Origin: an uncultured Eisenbergiella sp.
GTDB taxonomy: Bacteria > Bacillota > Clostridia > Lachnospirales > Lachnospiraceae
NCBI GenBank assembly: GCA_947627215.1
Contig: CANQVD010000026.1
Span: forward strand, 1 to 53,822
DNA length: 53,822 bases
Direction: 5' to 3'
Of this stretch, positions 23,776-33,120 are shown in pieces. A program made the position numbers and the translations under genes. The notes below the pieces were generated by a model. The model did no database searches. It was given only the letters and a program-made list of their open reading frames with translations, and was not told where the DNA came from. Every line of letters begins with the position of its first letter. The stretch's first letter is position 1.

Positions 23776-26700
23776 TCAGGCCGCCGCCTTCTTTTTCGAT
23801 CTCTTGTCGATCATCAGATACACGGTGGGCATCAGGATCAGAGTCAGCAGCGTAGAGGCGATCAGGCCGCCCACGATGACCAGCGCCATGCCCTGCATCA
23901 TCTGCGCATTGTCGCCGATCCCCATGGCCAGGGGCAGCATGGAAAGGATCGTGGTCAGCGTGGTCATCAGGATCGGGCGCAGCCGGATGGAACCGGACTC
24001 CACCAGCGCGTCCTGCAGCGGCATTTCCTGCCGGAGCTGGTTCGCCGTATCCACATACAGAATGCCGTTGTTCACCACGATACCTACCAGCATCAGGAAG
24101 CCCATCAGGGAGACCATGCTCAGCGTGGAACGGGTAATGTAAAGCAGGAAAATGGAACCCACCAGGCTGAACGGGATGCACATCATAACCATCATGGAAA
24201 AACGCGGCGACTCGAACTGCATCGCCATCACCAGAAAGACCAGGAACACCGCCGTCAGAATGGAGCGATACAAAACGGCGAACTCCTCGTTCATCATGGA
24301 GGTGAGCATATCCTCCGTCTGAGTCACGCCGATGGGAAGCACCATGTTCTCCACCCGCCCGATCATCTCGTCTCTGGCCGAAAAATGCGCCTTCTGCGTG
24401 GTGGTGGCCACCAGGCTCACCTGATAGCGTCCATCCACCTTTTCTATGGTCTGCGCCGCATCCGTATAGACAGGCTCCGCAATCTGGCGCAGGGGCACCT
24501 GCATGCCTCTGGCATTCACCAGAACGGCGTCCATCAGGCTGTTCACGTCGTCATACAGGCCCTCCGGATATTCCAGCTTCACCTCATACTCTGCGCCCTG
24601 ATTGGTGATGGTCAGCGCGGTGACGCCGCTGAGCATATAGTTCAGCTCCTGCGCCACCTGAACCGGCGTCAGCCCGTAATGCATGGCCATCAGCGGGTCC
24701 ACCTGTATCTTCACCGCCGTGCTGGCGTCCGTGGTGGAGGAGACCACCTTGATCACCCCGTCCACCTGCTCCATTTCAGCCTTCACGTCCCGGGCGGCCT
24801 CCTTCAGGGCATCCATATCGTAGCCCTGCAGATCAATCTCCGTGGTGGAGGTATTCATCATGCTGCCGCTCATGCTGCTGCCGCCGGAGGAAATGGTCAG
24901 TTCCATATCCGTCACGTCCCGGGTGGCCTCATTCCATTTTTCCACGATGTCCGCCGTGGACAGCTCCCGATCTCCCTTCAGATAGGCGCGCAGGCTGGCG
25001 GAGGAATCGCTGTTGACGGTCAGGCTGTAGCTCAGCACGTCCGGCTCCTCCGTGGCCATCTGTTCCATCGCCGACATAGCCGCTTCCTTGGCCTCCAGCG
25101 TGGTGCCGGGCCGGAACGACGCGGCGACATCCACGATGCCCTCGTCCGAAGCGGGCATCAGTTCCATGTCCACGTCCGTAACCATCCACACCGCCAGCGC
25201 CACCAGCAGAAGAGTGACGAGGATCGTCAAAAGCTTCCGGTACAGGATCCCGCGCAGTATCTTTTTATAGCCGGCAGTGATCACCTCCAGCAAACGGTTG
25301 ACAGGCGAATTCTTTTTTTCATGGGGCTGGAACAGGGAGTAGAACAGCGGCACCAGCGTCATGGCGGAGATCAGAGAGGCCGTCATGGCGAAAACGATGG
25401 TAAAGCAGAGCTGTCCGAAGATCTGTCCCACCAGATCCTCCACCAGCGCCATGGGCAGATACACGACGCAGGTCGTGATGGTGGAGGCGATGATGGACAT
25501 CGTCACCACCTTCGTCCCGCGGAAGGCCGCCTCTTTGAAATCCGTCTCCGTGTCCTTCGCCCGGAAACAGCTTTCGATGACGACGATGGAATTGTCCACG
25601 ATCATGCCGATGGCGATGACCAGGGAGCCCAGCGTGACGATATTCAGGGAATACCCCATCATGTGCATGAGAATGATGGTGGCCAGCAGGGAGATTGGCA
25701 TGGAGCTGCCGACGATCAGGCTGGCCTTGAAATCGCCGAAGAACAAAAACAGCACGGCCATGGAAATGAACACGCCTGCGATCAGCGTCTTCGCCACCGA
25801 CCAGAGCGAAGCCGTAATGGTATCCGCTGAATTATACTCCATCACCAGGCTCACATTCGGATTCGCCGCGGAAAATTCCGCCATGGCCTCCTCCACGGAG
25901 TCCGTCACCTGCACCACGCTGGCGCTCTGCTTTTTCTGAACGCTGATGCTGACGTTGTCCCGGCCCGCACTGCGGCTGATGGTGTCGGACGCTTCCTTGA
26001 CCTGGGAGACCTCCGCGATATCTGACAACTGCACCACGCCGCCCGTGGCCGTCACGATGGGGACCCGGTTCAGCTTCTGTGCCGTGTTGTACTCCATCGC
26101 CGTGCTCACGGACACGTCCTGCGAACCCTGTCTCACGCTTCCCGCCGGGAGCGTGAAATCCACTGCCGCCAGATAGGATGCCACGTTGCTGATGGTAAGC
26201 CCGTACTGGCGCATCGCATCCTCATTGAGCAGGACACGGATATAATCCTGCGCGCCGCCGGAAACGGAGACCTGCGCCACATCCGCGATGGATTCCAGCT
26301 CCGGCACCAGTTCGTCCTCTATTTTTTTGCGCAGATCCATGTTCTCGTCCGTCACAGCAGAAAGCGTCATGTCCGCGGTCTGATTCATGTTCAGCTCGAT
26401 GACCACCGGCGCCTCCGCGTCCGCGGGCATCAAAAGGCTCGCGGTATCCAGCGCCGTCCGCAGATCCGCGTAGCACTCGTCGATATTCACGCCGTATTCA
26501 TAGGAAAAAAGCACGGTCGAAACGTTGGCGGAGGACTGAGAGGTGACGGATTCAATACCGCCCAGCACAGAGCCCGCGTCCTCCACCACGCTGGTCACCA
26601 GCTCGTCCACGCTCTCCGGATCCGCCCCCGGATAAGCGGTCATGACGATCAGCATCGGCATATCCATATCGGGAATGAGCTGCATTTTAAAATCAGGTAT

Positions 26701-26784
26701 GGAGCTTAAGCCGAACACCGCCAGCGCCAGAATGATCAGAATCATCGACACCGGCCGTTTCAGCGCCAGTCTTGTCAGATTCAT
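23776..26784 (-). CDS. RND efflux permease (AcrB/HAE1-like)
   Basis: A 1002-residue, 12-helix resistance-nodulation-division transporter with the two-fold repeat. There is an N-terminal helix (PVSMILIILALAVFGLSSIP), a large external loop, helices 2-6, helix 7, a second loop and helices 8-12. In helix 4 the proton-relay region reads IGMIVDNSIVVIES, with one Asp kept and the second Asp of AcrB replaced by Asn. Gram-positive RND pumps of this type work with an adaptor lipoprotein and no outer-membrane channel. Its start overlaps the adaptor stop by four bases. The substrate, such as drugs, bile-related compounds or lipids, cannot be inferred. Confidence 0.93.
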   Translation of the reverse strand: MNLTRLALKRPVSMILIILALAVFGLSSIPDFKMQLIPDMDMPMLIVMTAYPGADPESVDELVTSVVEDAGSVLGGIESVTSQSSANVSTVLFSYEYGVNIDECYADLRTALDTASLLMPADAEAPVVIELNMNQTADMTLSAVTDENMDLRKKIEDELVPELESIADVAQVSVSGGAQDYIRVLLNEDAMRQYGLTISNVASYLAAVDFTLPAGSVRQGSQDVSVSTAMEYNTAQKLNRVPIVTATGGVVQLSDIAEVSQVKEASDTISRSAGRDNVSISVQKKQSASVVQVTDSVEEAMAEFSAANPNVSLVMEYNSADTITASLWSVAKTLIAGVFISMAVLFLFFGDFKASLIVGSSMPISLLATIILMHMMGYSLNIVTLGSLVIAIGMIVDNSIVVIESCFRAKDTETDFKEAAFRGTKVVTMSIIASTITTCVVYLPMALVEDLVGQIFGQLCFTIVFAMTASLISAMTLVPLFYSLFQPHEKKNSPVNRLLEVITAGYKKILRGILYRKLLTILVTLLLVALAVWMVTDVDMELMPASDEGIVDVAASFRPGTTLEAKEAAMSAMEQMATEEPDVLSYSLTVNSDSSASLRAYLKGDRELSTADIVEKWNEATRDVTDMELTISSGGSSMSGSMMNTSTTEIDLQGYDMDALKEAARDVKAEMEQVDGVIKVVSSTTDASTAVKIQVDPLMAMHYGLTPVQVAQELNYMLSGVTALTITNQGAEYEVKLEYPEGLYDDVNSLMDAVLVNARGMQVPLRQIAEPVYTDAAQTIEKVDGRYQVSLVATTTQKAHFSARDEMIGRVENMVLPIGVTQTEDMLTSMMNEEFAVLYRSILTAVFLVFLVMAMQFESPRFSMMVMMCIPFSLVGSIFLLYITRSTLSMVSLMGFLMLVGIVVNNGILYVDTANQLRQEMPLQDALVESGSIRLRPILMTTLTTILSMLPLAMGIGDNAQMMQGMALVIVGGLIASTLLTLILMPTVYLMIDKRSKKKAAA

Positions 26785-28994
26785 TCTCCTGTCTCCTCCG
26801 GCGCGGTCTGTGCGCCGATCACCCGCACCTTAACGCCGTCCTCCAACTGCGTGGACCAGGTGGCTACCAGCCGGTCACCGGCGGAAATTCCTTCCGTCAC
26901 CTCGACCATATCCTCGCTCATCAGTCCCAGCGTCACCGGCGTCCGCACCGCTGTGTCTTCCTCTGTGACGACGAACACATAGGCCTGCTCGCTCTCAAAA
27001 TGCACCGCATCGTAAGGGATCAGCACCGCGTTTTCCGTCCGGAAGGTGTCCACTGTCAGCTTCACCGCCGTTCCGCTGATGAGCTGATCCCCGCCGGCCT
27101 CCGTCACGGCCTTTATCACGAACAGCCCGCCGCTCTGGGCGTCTGCCGCCTCTCCGATCTCCATGACCGTGCCGGTAAAGGTATTGCCGTTTTTCTCCAG
27201 CGTGACAGGCATTCCCACATAGAGATTCGCCCGCACCTGCTCGCTCACCGAAAACGTGACGTTCATGGCATCCTGATTGGAAATCACAAAGGCCGCGTAG
27301 CCCGGCTGGGCGAGGCCGTACTGCTCCACGCTCCTGCTCACCACCGTGCCGGAGATCGGCGAGGTGGGAGAATAATACTCCAACTGGAGATTCGCGCTCT
27401 TGATCCCCACATCCGCCGCCTGCATCTGCGTCGCCAGCGCCGCCGCGGAGTCCTGATAGGCCTGCCCGTTGGCGATCCCGTAGGTCACCTGGGCGTCCTG
27501 CAGATTGTCCTCATAAAAATCGATGGTCTTTTCCGTCGTATCCCTGGCGGTCACCGCCTGATCGATACTGCTGTCCAGGGACGCCTGATTGCTGCGCAAC
27601 TGGGATGCCTGATACTCCAGCGCCGCGATCTGAGCGGCATGCTCCAGGATTTCGGAGCTGGCCGCGCCGCTGCCGATGTCGTAAGCATCGTAGCCCAGCT
27701 CCTCCGCGTCCGCCTTCGCCGCATTGATCTCCTGCTGCTCGCGATAGGCCGCCTTTGCCCCATTCAGATCCGTAGTACTACGCGCCGGTACATGTCCCTC
27801 CGGCAGAACCTCACCGCTGAAATAATACCCCCGGGCGGTTCCTTCGATCCCGTCCCGACTGTAAAACGCGGTTTCCTCCGACTTCTCCTGCACCGTCGGC
27901 CCCGGCAGGGATTCCCCCGCAGAAAGGCCCTCCAGTCCCGGGAGCTTTTGCTTTCCCTCCGCAGAGGTGTTTCCGGGAACGCTTTCCTCCTCCGACTGTG
28001 CACCGGTCCCGGCAGTCTCATCGGTTTCGCTGCCCGCAGAGGAACTCTCCTCGGAAGAAGCTTCCGTTCCGACAGGCGCGGTCTCACTCCCGTCCCCGTC
28101 TTTCCCATCTCCGGAATCCTGCTGCCCTTCTCCGATCCCGTCCGCCTCAGAAGCGGATGGCTCCGACTCTTCCGAGGACTGGACTTCCGTCTCGGGAGCG
28201 CTTTCTCCGCTTTCCGGCGTTCCCTCCGTACCGTCCGCCGCAGGCCCGTCGGCCAAGATATTCGGCATCAAGTAACCGGGCCCCGGATAGGAAGCGGCAT
28301 ACGGCCACTCATAATAATCCGGCGGCTCCGGATAATCGTATGCAACCCTGTAACGGTAATTCCCGTTCACGCTTCCCATACGGTCAATATACCGTTCTGC
28401 CCTGGCCACCACCTCGGACCGTCTCGCCTGGTTTGCATTCATCTCTGCCAGCGAGCTCTCGATTTCGGACAGAGCATCCTCCATCTCCGTCTTGGCCTGC
28501 TGCGCATCCACGATGCCGTCCACCGCCGACTGATACTGGTCCTTCGCGTTCTCGATCTGGAACTCGATGGAACGGATGTTGGACTGCATGGAGATGTTGT
28601 TCATCACCTGACTGGAACCCAACTGCATCTGCGCCGTGATCTCGGCGCTTTTGCGGGTCAGCTCGGCATTCTCCTTCTGCAGCCGCGCCGCGTCGTCCTT
28701 GATATGGAACAGCACATCCCCGGCCTTCACCTCGTCGCCGACCTCAAAATAGACCTGATCCACCTCGCCGGAGACCATCGGCATGACCGTCACCTGCTGC
28801 TGAGGCGACACCGTACCGATGAATTCATTGCTCACCGCCAGCGTCCCGATCTGTGCGCTGACCGCCTTTACCGCCACCGCGGCCTCCTCCGCCGGTTCCG
28901 TTTCTTCGGACGGATCCGCCTGCTGCGCGCAGCCGCTCAGCAGAAGCGATGCCGCCAAAACCAGAAAAAGCCTCCGAAACGATTTTTCCGCCAT
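26781..28994 (-). CDS. RND pump adaptor lipoprotein (HlyD/AcrA family) with large acidic insert
   Basis: A 737-residue membrane-fusion protein. The signal peptide ends LLLSGC, lipidated at Cys22. The first lipoyl half is VMPMVSGEVDQVYFEVGDEVKAGD (about 71-94); coiled-coil helices follow (about 105-200), and the returning helix is at about 410-520. The second lipoyl half (SPISGTVVSRSVEQYGLAQPG) and beta-barrel come after. Between the helices lies about 200 extra residues, Tyr/Pro-rich then Ser/Glu/Gly/Asp-rich (about 245-375), which look disordered. Usual adaptors are 350-450 residues, so this insert nearly doubles the length. The start at 28994 follows AGAGGG. It is co-transcribed with the permease. 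Confidence 0.9.
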   Translation of the reverse strand: MAEKSFRRLFLVLAASLLLSGCAQQADPSEETEPAEEAAVAVKAVSAQIGTLAVSNEFIGTVSPQQQVTVMPMVSGEVDQVYFEVGDEVKAGDVLFHIKDDAARLQKENAELTRKSAEITAQMQLGSSQVMNNISMQSNIRSIEFQIENAKDQYQSAVDGIVDAQQAKTEMEDALSEIESSLAEMNANQARRSEVVARAERYIDRMGSVNGNYRYRVAYDYPEPPDYYEWPYAASYPGPGYLMPNILADGPAADGTEGTPESGESAPETEVQSSEESEPSASEADGIGEGQQDSGDGKDGDGSETAPVGTEASSEESSSAGSETDETAGTGAQSEEESVPGNTSAEGKQKLPGLEGLSAGESLPGPTVQEKSEETAFYSRDGIEGTARGYYFSGEVLPEGHVPARSTTDLNGAKAAYREQQEINAAKADAEELGYDAYDIGSGAASSEILEHAAQIAALEYQASQLRSNQASLDSSIDQAVTARDTTEKTIDFYEDNLQDAQVTYGIANGQAYQDSAAALATQMQAADVGIKSANLQLEYYSPTSPISGTVVSRSVEQYGLAQPGYAAFVISNQDAMNVTFSVSEQVRANLYVGMPVTLEKNGNTFTGTVMEIGEAADAQSGGLFVIKAVTEAGGDQLISGTAVKLTVDTFRTENAVLIPYDAVHFESEQAYVFVVTEEDTAVRTPVTLGLMSEDMVEVTEGISAGDRLVATWSTQLEDGVKVRVIGAQTAPEETGE

Positions 28995-29181
28995 CCTAAT
29001 TTCCCTCTTTTCCGTACAGACCGTGCCGCCCGCACGTCGTTCCTTCCGTCTCCGCACATTCAGGCAGCACCTATCATCCGCCGTTTTCCCGTAAAAAATC
29101 AAACGCAGATCCGTCCGGCATTTCCCGGCCGGATATCCGGGCACGGCACTTTGGCTTCATCAAAACAGCGATTTCATTTTT

Positions 29182-29210
29182 ATCTTAGCTTTCCGTTTCT
29201 TTTCCGTCAA
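29182..29210 (-). promoter_or_regulatory. promoter of the RND adaptor-permease operon
   Basis: Minus strand TTGACG (29205-29210), 17 bases, TAAGAT (29182-29187). It leaves a leader of about 180 bases before the adaptor start. The 28995-29383 gap otherwise holds only this promoter, the glgP terminator and a small hairpin near 29260. Confidence 0.6.
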
Positions 29211-29343
29211 TAAAATAAATATTAAATCTGCCGAAACTTCATGCCTCCGTTTTTCGCACGGAACGAAACGGTCCTTCGTTCCCCCTGATCTGCGCAAAAG
29301 CTATCCCCTCCCGCCGGGACACAGACCGCGCGGAAACAAAACG

Positions 29344-29372
29344 AGGCCGTCGGAACGAATCCGGCGGCCCCT
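29344..29372 (-). terminator. glgP terminator
   Basis: On the minus strand GAGGGGCCGCCGGA-TTCG-TTCCGACGGCCTC forms a strong hairpin with a TTCG loop, followed by GTTTTGTTT. It lies 12 bases after the glgP stop. Confidence 0.75.
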
Positions 29373-29383
29373 CGGCACATCTT

Positions 29384-31867
29384 TTATTTTGTGATCTCTT
29401 CTTCTCTGGGCAGTTCCACCTTGTCCAGGTGCCACAGCTCATCCACATATTCCCGGATCGTGCGGTCAGAGGTGAACTTGCCGCAGCTTGCCACATTGAG
29501 GATCGCGCTCCTCGCCCAGCCCTTTTCATCCTTATAGGCAGCCTCCACGCGGCGCTGCGCCTCCGCATACGCCTTGAAATCGGCCAGGATGAAGTAAGTA
29601 TCCGCTTTGGACGTGCTCTGCGTATTGAGCAGAGAATTGTACAGCGGGCGGAACAGCTCGGTATCGTGGGAATAGGTCCCGTTGATGAGCTGCATCAGCA
29701 CGCGGCGGATATCCTGATCGCTGTTGAAAATATCCATGGGATTGTAGCCGCCGAAGTTCTCATAGCGGATGACATCATCGGAGCTCAGGCCGAAGATGAA
29801 AGCGTTCTCCCTGCCCACCTCTTCCACGATCTCCACGTTGGCACCGTCCATGGTGCCCAGCGTCAGCGCGCCGTTGAGCATGAACTTCATGTTGCCGGTG
29901 CCGGAAGCCTCCTTGCTGGCCGTGGAAATCTGCTCGGACACGTCCGCCGCCGCGAAAATCCACTCCGCGTTGGAAACCCGGTAGTTTTCGATGAACACCA
30001 CCTTGATCCGCCCGTTGATCACGGGATCGTTGTTTACCACATCCGCCACGGAATTGATCAGCTTGATGGTCAGCTTGGCGATGCGGTAGCCCGCCGCGGC
30101 CTTGGCGCCGAAAATGAAGGTTCTGGGATAGAAGTCCATATCCGGATGGTCCTTCAGCTCGTTGTACAGATACATCACATGCAGGATGTTCAAAAGCTGC
30201 CGCTTGTATTCGTGCAGGCGCTTCACCTGCACGTCGAAGATGGAACGGGGATCGACGGAAATGCCGTTGTGCTCCCAGATGTATTTCGCCAGACGCACCT
30301 TGTTCTGGTATTTGATATTCATGAATTCCTGCTGCGCCTTCTCATCGTCCGCATAGACGCGCAGCCTGCTGATCTTGGGCAAATCGGTGATCCAGTCGTC
30401 TCCCACATGCTCCGTGACCCAGGAAGCCAACAGCGGATTGCCGTGCAGCAGGAATCTTCTCTGAGTGATGCCGTTGGTCTTGTTGTTGAATTTCTCGGGC
30501 ATCATCTCATAGAAATCCTTCAGCTCCTGCTTCTTGAGGATCTCGGTATGCAGTCTCGCCACGCCGTTGACGGAGAAACCGGCGCAGATCGCCAGATGGG
30601 CCATTTTCACCTGACCGTCATAAATGATCGCCATTTTGCGGACCTTCTCATGGTCGCCCGGATACCTCTGCTCGATCTGCTGGATGAACCGCTTGTTGAT
30701 CTCCTCCACGATCTGGTAGATCCTGGGCAGCAGACGGGAGAACAGCTCGATGGGCCATTTTTCCAGCGCCTCAGACATGATCGTGTGGTTCGTATAAGCG
30801 CAGGTCTTCGTGGTCACGGCCCAGGCCTCGTCCCAGGTCAGATAATAATCATCCATCAGCACGCGCATCAGCTCGGCCACCGCCACGGTGGGATGGGTAT
30901 CGTTGAGCTGGAACGTCACCTTCTCGTAGAACTTATGGATATCGTCGTGGTTGCGCATGTATTTCGCCACCGCCTCCTGTACGGATGCGGAAATGAAGAA
31001 ATACTGCTGTTTCAGACGGAGCTCTTTTCCGGCATAATGGTTATCGTTGGGGTAGAGCACCTCCACGATGTTGCGGGCCATGTTCTCCTGCTCCACGGCC
31101 TTCTGATAATTTCCTTTGTCAAAGGAATCCAGGCTGAAGCACTCCACCGGCTCCGCATCCCAGATACGCAGGGTGTTCACGATGCCGTTGCCGTAGCCGA
31201 CGATGGGCATATCGTAGGGGATGGCCCTGACAGACTGATATCCCTCCTGCTTGAAAACGAACCGCCCGTTGGCGTCCATGTGCGTGCTGATCCAGCCGCC
31301 GAACTTGATCTCCTTGGCATACTCCGGGCGGCGCAGCTCAAACGGATAGCCGTCCACCAGCCAGTTGTCCGGCACCTCGATCTGAAAGCCGTCGCGGATC
31401 TCCTGCTTGAACATGCCGTAACGGTAACGGATGCCGCAGCCGTAGGCGGCATACCCCAGTGTCGCCAGGGAATCCAGGAAACAGGCCGCCAGACGTCCCA
31501 GACCGCCGTTGCCCAGCGCGGGATCGGGCTCCTGATCCTCCACCACGTTGATGTCCACGCCCAGCTCCTCCAGCGCTTCCTTCACGCTGTCATAGGCCTG
31601 CAGGTTGATCAGGTTATTGCCCAGCGCCCGGCCCATCAAAAACTCCATGGACATGTAATAGACCATCTTGGGGTCCTGCTTCTCGTATTCCTTCTGGGTC
31701 GTCATCCAGTTGTCCACGATCACGTCCTTGATCGCATAGGAGACCGCCTGAAAAACCTGCTGCGGCGTAGCCTCCTCCAGCGTCTTGCGGTACAGGGTCT
31801 TGACCGTACTGCTCACGCTTCTCTTAAAAAGCTCTTTATCGAATTTGATCGATGCTTTCTGCAACAT
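29384..31867 (-). CDS. glgP: glycogen/starch/alpha-glucan phosphorylase
   Basis: An 827-residue GT35 phosphorylase that releases glucose-1-phosphate from alpha-1,4-glucans. The PLP lysine is at about 661 in EASGTGNMKFMLNGALT. Other landmarks are the N-terminal MSMEFLMGRALGNNL, DPALGNGGLGRLAACF, FQLNDTHP and KRLHEYKRQ. It is the long glycogen-phosphorylase type, without the extra domain of plant forms. The start ATG 31867 follows GGAGGAG. No glycogen-synthesis genes lie in the window; it is a single-gene unit with its own promoter and terminator. Confidence 0.96.
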   Translation of the reverse strand: MLQKASIKFDKELFKRSVSSTVKTLYRKTLEEATPQQVFQAVSYAIKDVIVDNWMTTQKEYEKQDPKMVYYMSMEFLMGRALGNNLINLQAYDSVKEALEELGVDINVVEDQEPDPALGNGGLGRLAACFLDSLATLGYAAYGCGIRYRYGMFKQEIRDGFQIEVPDNWLVDGYPFELRRPEYAKEIKFGGWISTHMDANGRFVFKQEGYQSVRAIPYDMPIVGYGNGIVNTLRIWDAEPVECFSLDSFDKGNYQKAVEQENMARNIVEVLYPNDNHYAGKELRLKQQYFFISASVQEAVAKYMRNHDDIHKFYEKVTFQLNDTHPTVAVAELMRVLMDDYYLTWDEAWAVTTKTCAYTNHTIMSEALEKWPIELFSRLLPRIYQIVEEINKRFIQQIEQRYPGDHEKVRKMAIIYDGQVKMAHLAICAGFSVNGVARLHTEILKKQELKDFYEMMPEKFNNKTNGITQRRFLLHGNPLLASWVTEHVGDDWITDLPKISRLRVYADDEKAQQEFMNIKYQNKVRLAKYIWEHNGISVDPRSIFDVQVKRLHEYKRQLLNILHVMYLYNELKDHPDMDFYPRTFIFGAKAAAGYRIAKLTIKLINSVADVVNNDPVINGRIKVVFIENYRVSNAEWIFAAADVSEQISTASKEASGTGNMKFMLNGALTLGTMDGANVEIVEEVGRENAFIFGLSSDDVIRYENFGGYNPMDIFNSDQDIRRVLMQLINGTYSHDTELFRPLYNSLLNTQSTSKADTYFILADFKAYAEAQRRVEAAYKDEKGWARSAILNVASCGKFTSDRTIREYVDELWHLDKVELPREEEITK

Positions 31868-31949
31868 AAATTCTCCTCCTCAGAGTCCTTTTTCACAATC
31901 TCTTATCAAACATATCACGTCCGAAGACCCGGACATAATCATAACAGAA

Positions 31950-31978
31950 ATTATACCAATACTTTCCCCGATGCGCAA
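31950..31978 (-). promoter_or_regulatory. glgP promoter
   Basis: Minus strand TTGCGC (31973-31978), 17 bases, TATAAT (31950-31955), with an extended TG before the -10. Confidence 0.7.
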
Positions 31979-31992
31979 CAGCCGAATTTAAA

Positions 31993-32011
31993 GAAAAAAA
32001 ACGGCTTGCCG
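31993..32011 (-). terminator. possible terminator of the LysR-type gene
   Basis: Minus strand CGGC-AA-GCCG followed by eight T. The stem is short; a longer GGCC hairpin lies upstream near 32045. Confidence 0.4.
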
Positions 32012-32075
32012 GGCATTTTGCGGGCAATTTCCCGAAAACAGGCCCCAAAGGCCCAGTTTTCTCCGCAGCCGGCAG

Positions 32076-32963
32076 TTACAGCCAGGATTCCACCCCTTTG
32101 AAGGTGCGAAGATGACGGTCCAACTGAAACAGGAACCGGCCGATCAGCGGGTTCTCATTCTCCTCATGCACCAGGCTGTATATGATGCGGCGGGGCGGTC
32201 CGCCCTTCAGCCTGCGGATGCGGATCCCCTTTTTCTCCAGCCTGGAGGCCACCGTCACCGGCACCACCGCCCAGGTCCTGTCCGTCAGAAATTCCTCCAT
32301 GAGCGACATCTGGTCCAGAAAGACCAGCGGATAGACGCTGTCCGGGAAACAGCGGATATGCCACTGATCGCAATCCCCGTTCCAGGGCAGCCGGATCTCC
32401 GCGGCCGGGTCCAGCTCCTCCACTAAGACTTCCCCGCCGGGGTCGGACAGGGAGGCCCCGCCCGCCAGCACGAAGGGCTCCGAGAACGCCGGTCTCACCT
32501 GCAGCGATCTGGCGTATCTCTGATCCGATACAAAGGCCAGATCCGTCATTTTCTGTTCCACATAGCCGTATGCCTCGTGGGAATGATACTGATGAAAATT
32601 CAGGTGATACTCCGGATTTTCCCCGAGAAACCGCTGAAAGACCTCCGGGAAGATGTAATGGCTGACGCTCCCCACAGAGGCCAGCTTCAACTGGCGCTGC
32701 TTCTTTTTCCCCAGGACGGCGCCGGTCTCCGCCCATAGCCGCCTCCATTTCTCCGCGATGGGCAGAAAGTCTTCCCCCTCCCTGGTGAGCCTGGCCTCCC
32801 GCACGCCCTTCTGCCGCGCGAACAGCGGATAGCCGATCTCCTCCTCCAGCGTCTGGATCCGCCTGGTCAGGGCGGGCTGGGTGACGAACAAATGCTCCGC
32901 CGCCGCGGAAACCGTTCCGTACCGCACCACGGCGAGAAACGCTTCTATCTCCGGATTGGTCAT
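32076..32963 (-). CDS. LysR-family transcriptional regulator
   Basis: A 295-residue LysR regulator. The N-terminal winged HTH reads TVSAAAEHLFVTQPALTRRIQTLEEEIG (about residues 17-44), followed by the linker helix and a periplasmic-binding-like sensor domain. The start at 32963 follows AAGGAG; the frame is open upstream but without a ribosome site. It is divergent from a MATE transporter across about 157 AT-rich bases, the usual arrangement for a LysR protein and its target. The effector is unknown. Confidence 0.9.
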   Translation of the reverse strand: MTNPEIEAFLAVVRYGTVSAAAEHLFVTQPALTRRIQTLEEEIGYPLFARQKGVREARLTREGEDFLPIAEKWRRLWAETGAVLGKKKQRQLKLASVGSVSHYIFPEVFQRFLGENPEYHLNFHQYHSHEAYGYVEQKMTDLAFVSDQRYARSLQVRPAFSEPFVLAGGASLSDPGGEVLVEELDPAAEIRLPWNGDCDQWHIRCFPDSVYPLVFLDQMSLMEEFLTDRTWAVVPVTVASRLEKKGIRIRRLKGGPPRRIIYSLVHEENENPLIGRFLFQLDRHLRTFKGVESWL

Positions 32964-33120
32964 GACCGATTCTCCTTTTAATATAATGTTTAATTTATAT
33001 TTTATATCAGAATTATTCATTATGCAATCCCCGGAAAATGTATTACGATTACTCCGATGAGAAGGCACCGGTACGGAACGGACGGACCCGCCGCCCGCCG
33101 GAGCGCGAAAAGAGGACTCC

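Noticed and set aside
26772-29213. Plus-strand open frame of 813 codons opposite the RND adaptor
   Set aside because: It is fully antisense to a recognised lipoprotein, with His/Arg-rich shadow composition.
29429-32101. Plus-strand open frame of 890 codons opposite glgP
   Set aside because: It is antisense to a clear phosphorylase, has no ribosome site or family motif, and is a by-product of high GC codon use.
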